From Niallia sp. Man26 (GTDB lineage: Bacteria; Bacillota; Bacilli; Bacillales; Cytobacillaceae), in contig NZ_CP095744.1 of the NCBI RefSeq assembly GCF_022049065.2, positions 62,001 through 126,000 on the forward strand: 64,000 bases of DNA. The letters run 5' to 3'. The position numbers and the translations under genes were made by a program. The notes under the pieces were generated by a model. The model was not told the DNA's origin. It ran no database searches and was given only the letters and a program-made list of their open reading frames with translations. Each line of letters begins with the position of its first letter. Within the stretch, counting starts at the first letter, position 1. This document shows, one piece after another, positions 62,782-64,000 of the stretch.

Positions 62782-63984
62782 ATGGAACTGCAAAATAAAA
62801 TATTAGAGCAACATGGTGTCTTTCAACGTTTTTTTGACTATCATCCAGACGGAATCATTCTTATGGATATGAACGGTCAAATGGTAGACGCAAATGCTGC
62901 TGTTTTAAATATATTTGGTTATACAAAAGAAGAGCTGTTAGAAATTCCTTTAAAGCAGCTAATGAATGGCACTGCTGACAATTCTCGGCAAAGATTAGCC
63001 ATTCCGCATAAACAGGGGCAGCTTCTATATGTAAATTTGACTGTTATACCCCTTATGAGTGAAGGAAAAGAAGTTGGCAAGATGCTTACATTCGAAGATA
63101 TTACCCAATCCTTGAAACAGAACAGGGGATTATTAAATATACAAGAAATGTTCACACTCATTTCTGAAAAATCCCAAAATATTATATCTTCCTTCTCAAG
63201 CGACGGAATGTTTACATACATTTCACCAACTGTGACGGCACTGCTCGGTTATACACCAGAGGAGGTTATTGGACAACCACAGATTAACTTTAATCATCCT
63301 GATGATTTTGCCCGGCTGCTTGATACTCAGAATACTTACCATATTGATAAGGATACAGTACGATTTACGGGACGAGTTCTGCATAAGAATGGTGAATATC
63401 GCTGGTATGAAACAACAGTTGAAGTTATCCGTGATGAGTCTGGGAATATCCTGCAAAAGATTGGCGTCGGTCGAGATGTGACGGAACGCAAAGAGGCTGA
63501 GGAACTAATTTCCCACCTTGCGTATCACGATTCTGTCACAGAACTGCCAAACCGACGATTATTCAAACAAAAAGTCCAAGAGCTGCTTGACGATAGTAAG
63601 CAGCAAGTTCATGGGCTGATGTTGATTGATTTGGACGGGTTCAAGTTCGTTAATGATAATTTTGGCCATGAAATAGGTGATCAGCTTCTAATTGAAGTAG
63701 CGAACCGACTTTCCGCTGCCATTGGAAATAAGGGATTGGTTGCTCGCTGGGGCGGGGATGAATTTACAGTTATTTGCGCCAATATCGAAAACAAGGCTAA
63801 TCTCCAATTGCTCATGGAAAACATTAAAAGAGCAATTTCAGCACCATTTATTATTGAGGGCAAACAGCTAAAGATTGGTGCAAGCATCGGTTTATCAATC
63901 TCTATAGTGGATGGTGACTCTGTTGAATTACTGATTAAAAAAGCAGATGCGGAGATGTACCGCGCCAAAAATCAACTAAAATGA
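62782..63984 (+). CDS. PAS-PAS-GGDEF diguanylate cyclase
   Basis: 400 residues from ATG 62782, chosen because AAAGGTGG lies 8 nt upstream (an earlier ATG at 62758 has none). Two PAS domains: first about 12-120 (FQRFFDYHPDGIILMDMNGQ), second about 125-240 (NIISSFSSDGMFTYISPTVT with an R-Y-x-W type PAC motif). Then the GGDEF domain with intact active site GGDEF at about 324-328 (ARWGGDEFTVI). No RxxD inhibitory site stands five residues before it, so feedback by c-di-GMP is probably absent. Cytosolic, no membrane segment. It makes cyclic di-GMP. The product ends at base 63984, with no EAL domain. Confidence 0.92.
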   Translation: MELQNKILEQHGVFQRFFDYHPDGIILMDMNGQMVDANAAVLNIFGYTKEELLEIPLKQLMNGTADNSRQRLAIPHKQGQLLYVNLTVIPLMSEGKEVGKMLTFEDITQSLKQNRGLLNIQEMFTLISEKSQNIISSFSSDGMFTYISPTVTALLGYTPEEVIGQPQINFNHPDDFARLLDTQNTYHIDKDTVRFTGRVLHKNGEYRWYETTVEVIRDESGNILQKIGVGRDVTERKEAEELISHLAYHDSVTELPNRRLFKQKVQELLDDSKQQVHGLMLIDLDGFKFVNDNFGHEIGDQLLIEVANRLSAAIGNKGLVARWGGDEFTVICANIENKANLQLLMENIKRAISAPFIIEGKQLKIGASIGLSISIVDGDSVELLIKKADAEMYRAKNQLK

Positions 63985-64000
63985 ACAGAATAAGAAACGA

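Overview
The window is AT-rich chromosomal DNA from a low-GC Gram-positive bacterium of the Bacillaceae (Bacillus or Niallia-like). The evidence is: Shine-Dalgarno sites of the AGGAGG type, frequent TTG and GTG starts, a Ger(x)C germination gene, DUF3231 and CBO0543 families, a pbuE-type adenine riboswitch, an alsR-alsS-alsD acetoin locus, and many hairpin plus T-tract terminators. There are no rRNA or tRNA genes, no insertion sequence, no phage genes and no CRISPR array. The species cannot be fixed from the sequence alone.

Layout. 1-18.9 kb is an accessory stretch of short, mostly single-gene units: a truncated LysR gene at the edge, three aminoglycoside-phosphotransferase-fold kinases, a GNAT acetyltransferase, a TetR/DsbA/YdhR redox-type unit, a PadR gene with a probable operator next to an alpha/beta hydrolase, PhzF, DUF4240, DUF6944 and DUF3231 proteins, and several decayed genes (NUDIX stub, small membrane protein, frameshifted Ger(x)C). 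19.1-21.5 kb holds an MFS transporter, a maltose-type O-acetyltransferase and a VOC protein. 21.5-27.3 kb is an acetoin/2,3-butanediol island: bdhA, a LysR regulator, alsR, alsS, alsD. 27.4-28.9 kb is an Rrf2 regulator with a thioredoxin-reductase-like flavoprotein, both preceded by the same dyad.

29-42 kb is about sugars and transport: a GH1 6-phospho-beta-glucosidase behind a leader terminator; a GPH symporter overlapping a GH78 alpha-L-rhamnosidase with a cre-like site; and an RpiR regulator divergent from an ECF transporter (S component, fused double ATPase, T component) with a PHP-domain hydrolase. 42-46.9 kb contains small membrane proteins, cytidine deaminase, a decayed EamA transporter and an XRE/membrane-protein pair. 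47-53.7 kb is a LacI-controlled catabolic cluster: DUF4038/apiosidase-like hydrolase, Gfo/Idh/MocA oxidoreductase, EutH-type permease and a beta-glucoside PTS EIIBCA. This unusual combination is the best candidate for an undescribed pathway. 53.9-64 kb carries an EamA transporter with short upstream ORFs, a HAD phosphatase, TrmB, TSUP, a decayed collagen-like surface protein, the adenine-riboswitch-controlled purine efflux pump PbuE, two tandem CBO0543 proteins, a CorC/HlyC protein and a PAS-PAS-GGDEF diguanylate cyclase.

The common themes are uptake and hydrolysis of plant-type glycosides (GH1, GH78, DUF4038, BglP, GPH), overflow metabolism to acetoin, and many local one-component regulators sitting next to recognisable palindromes. 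All functions are read from protein sequence by eye; no database search was run.
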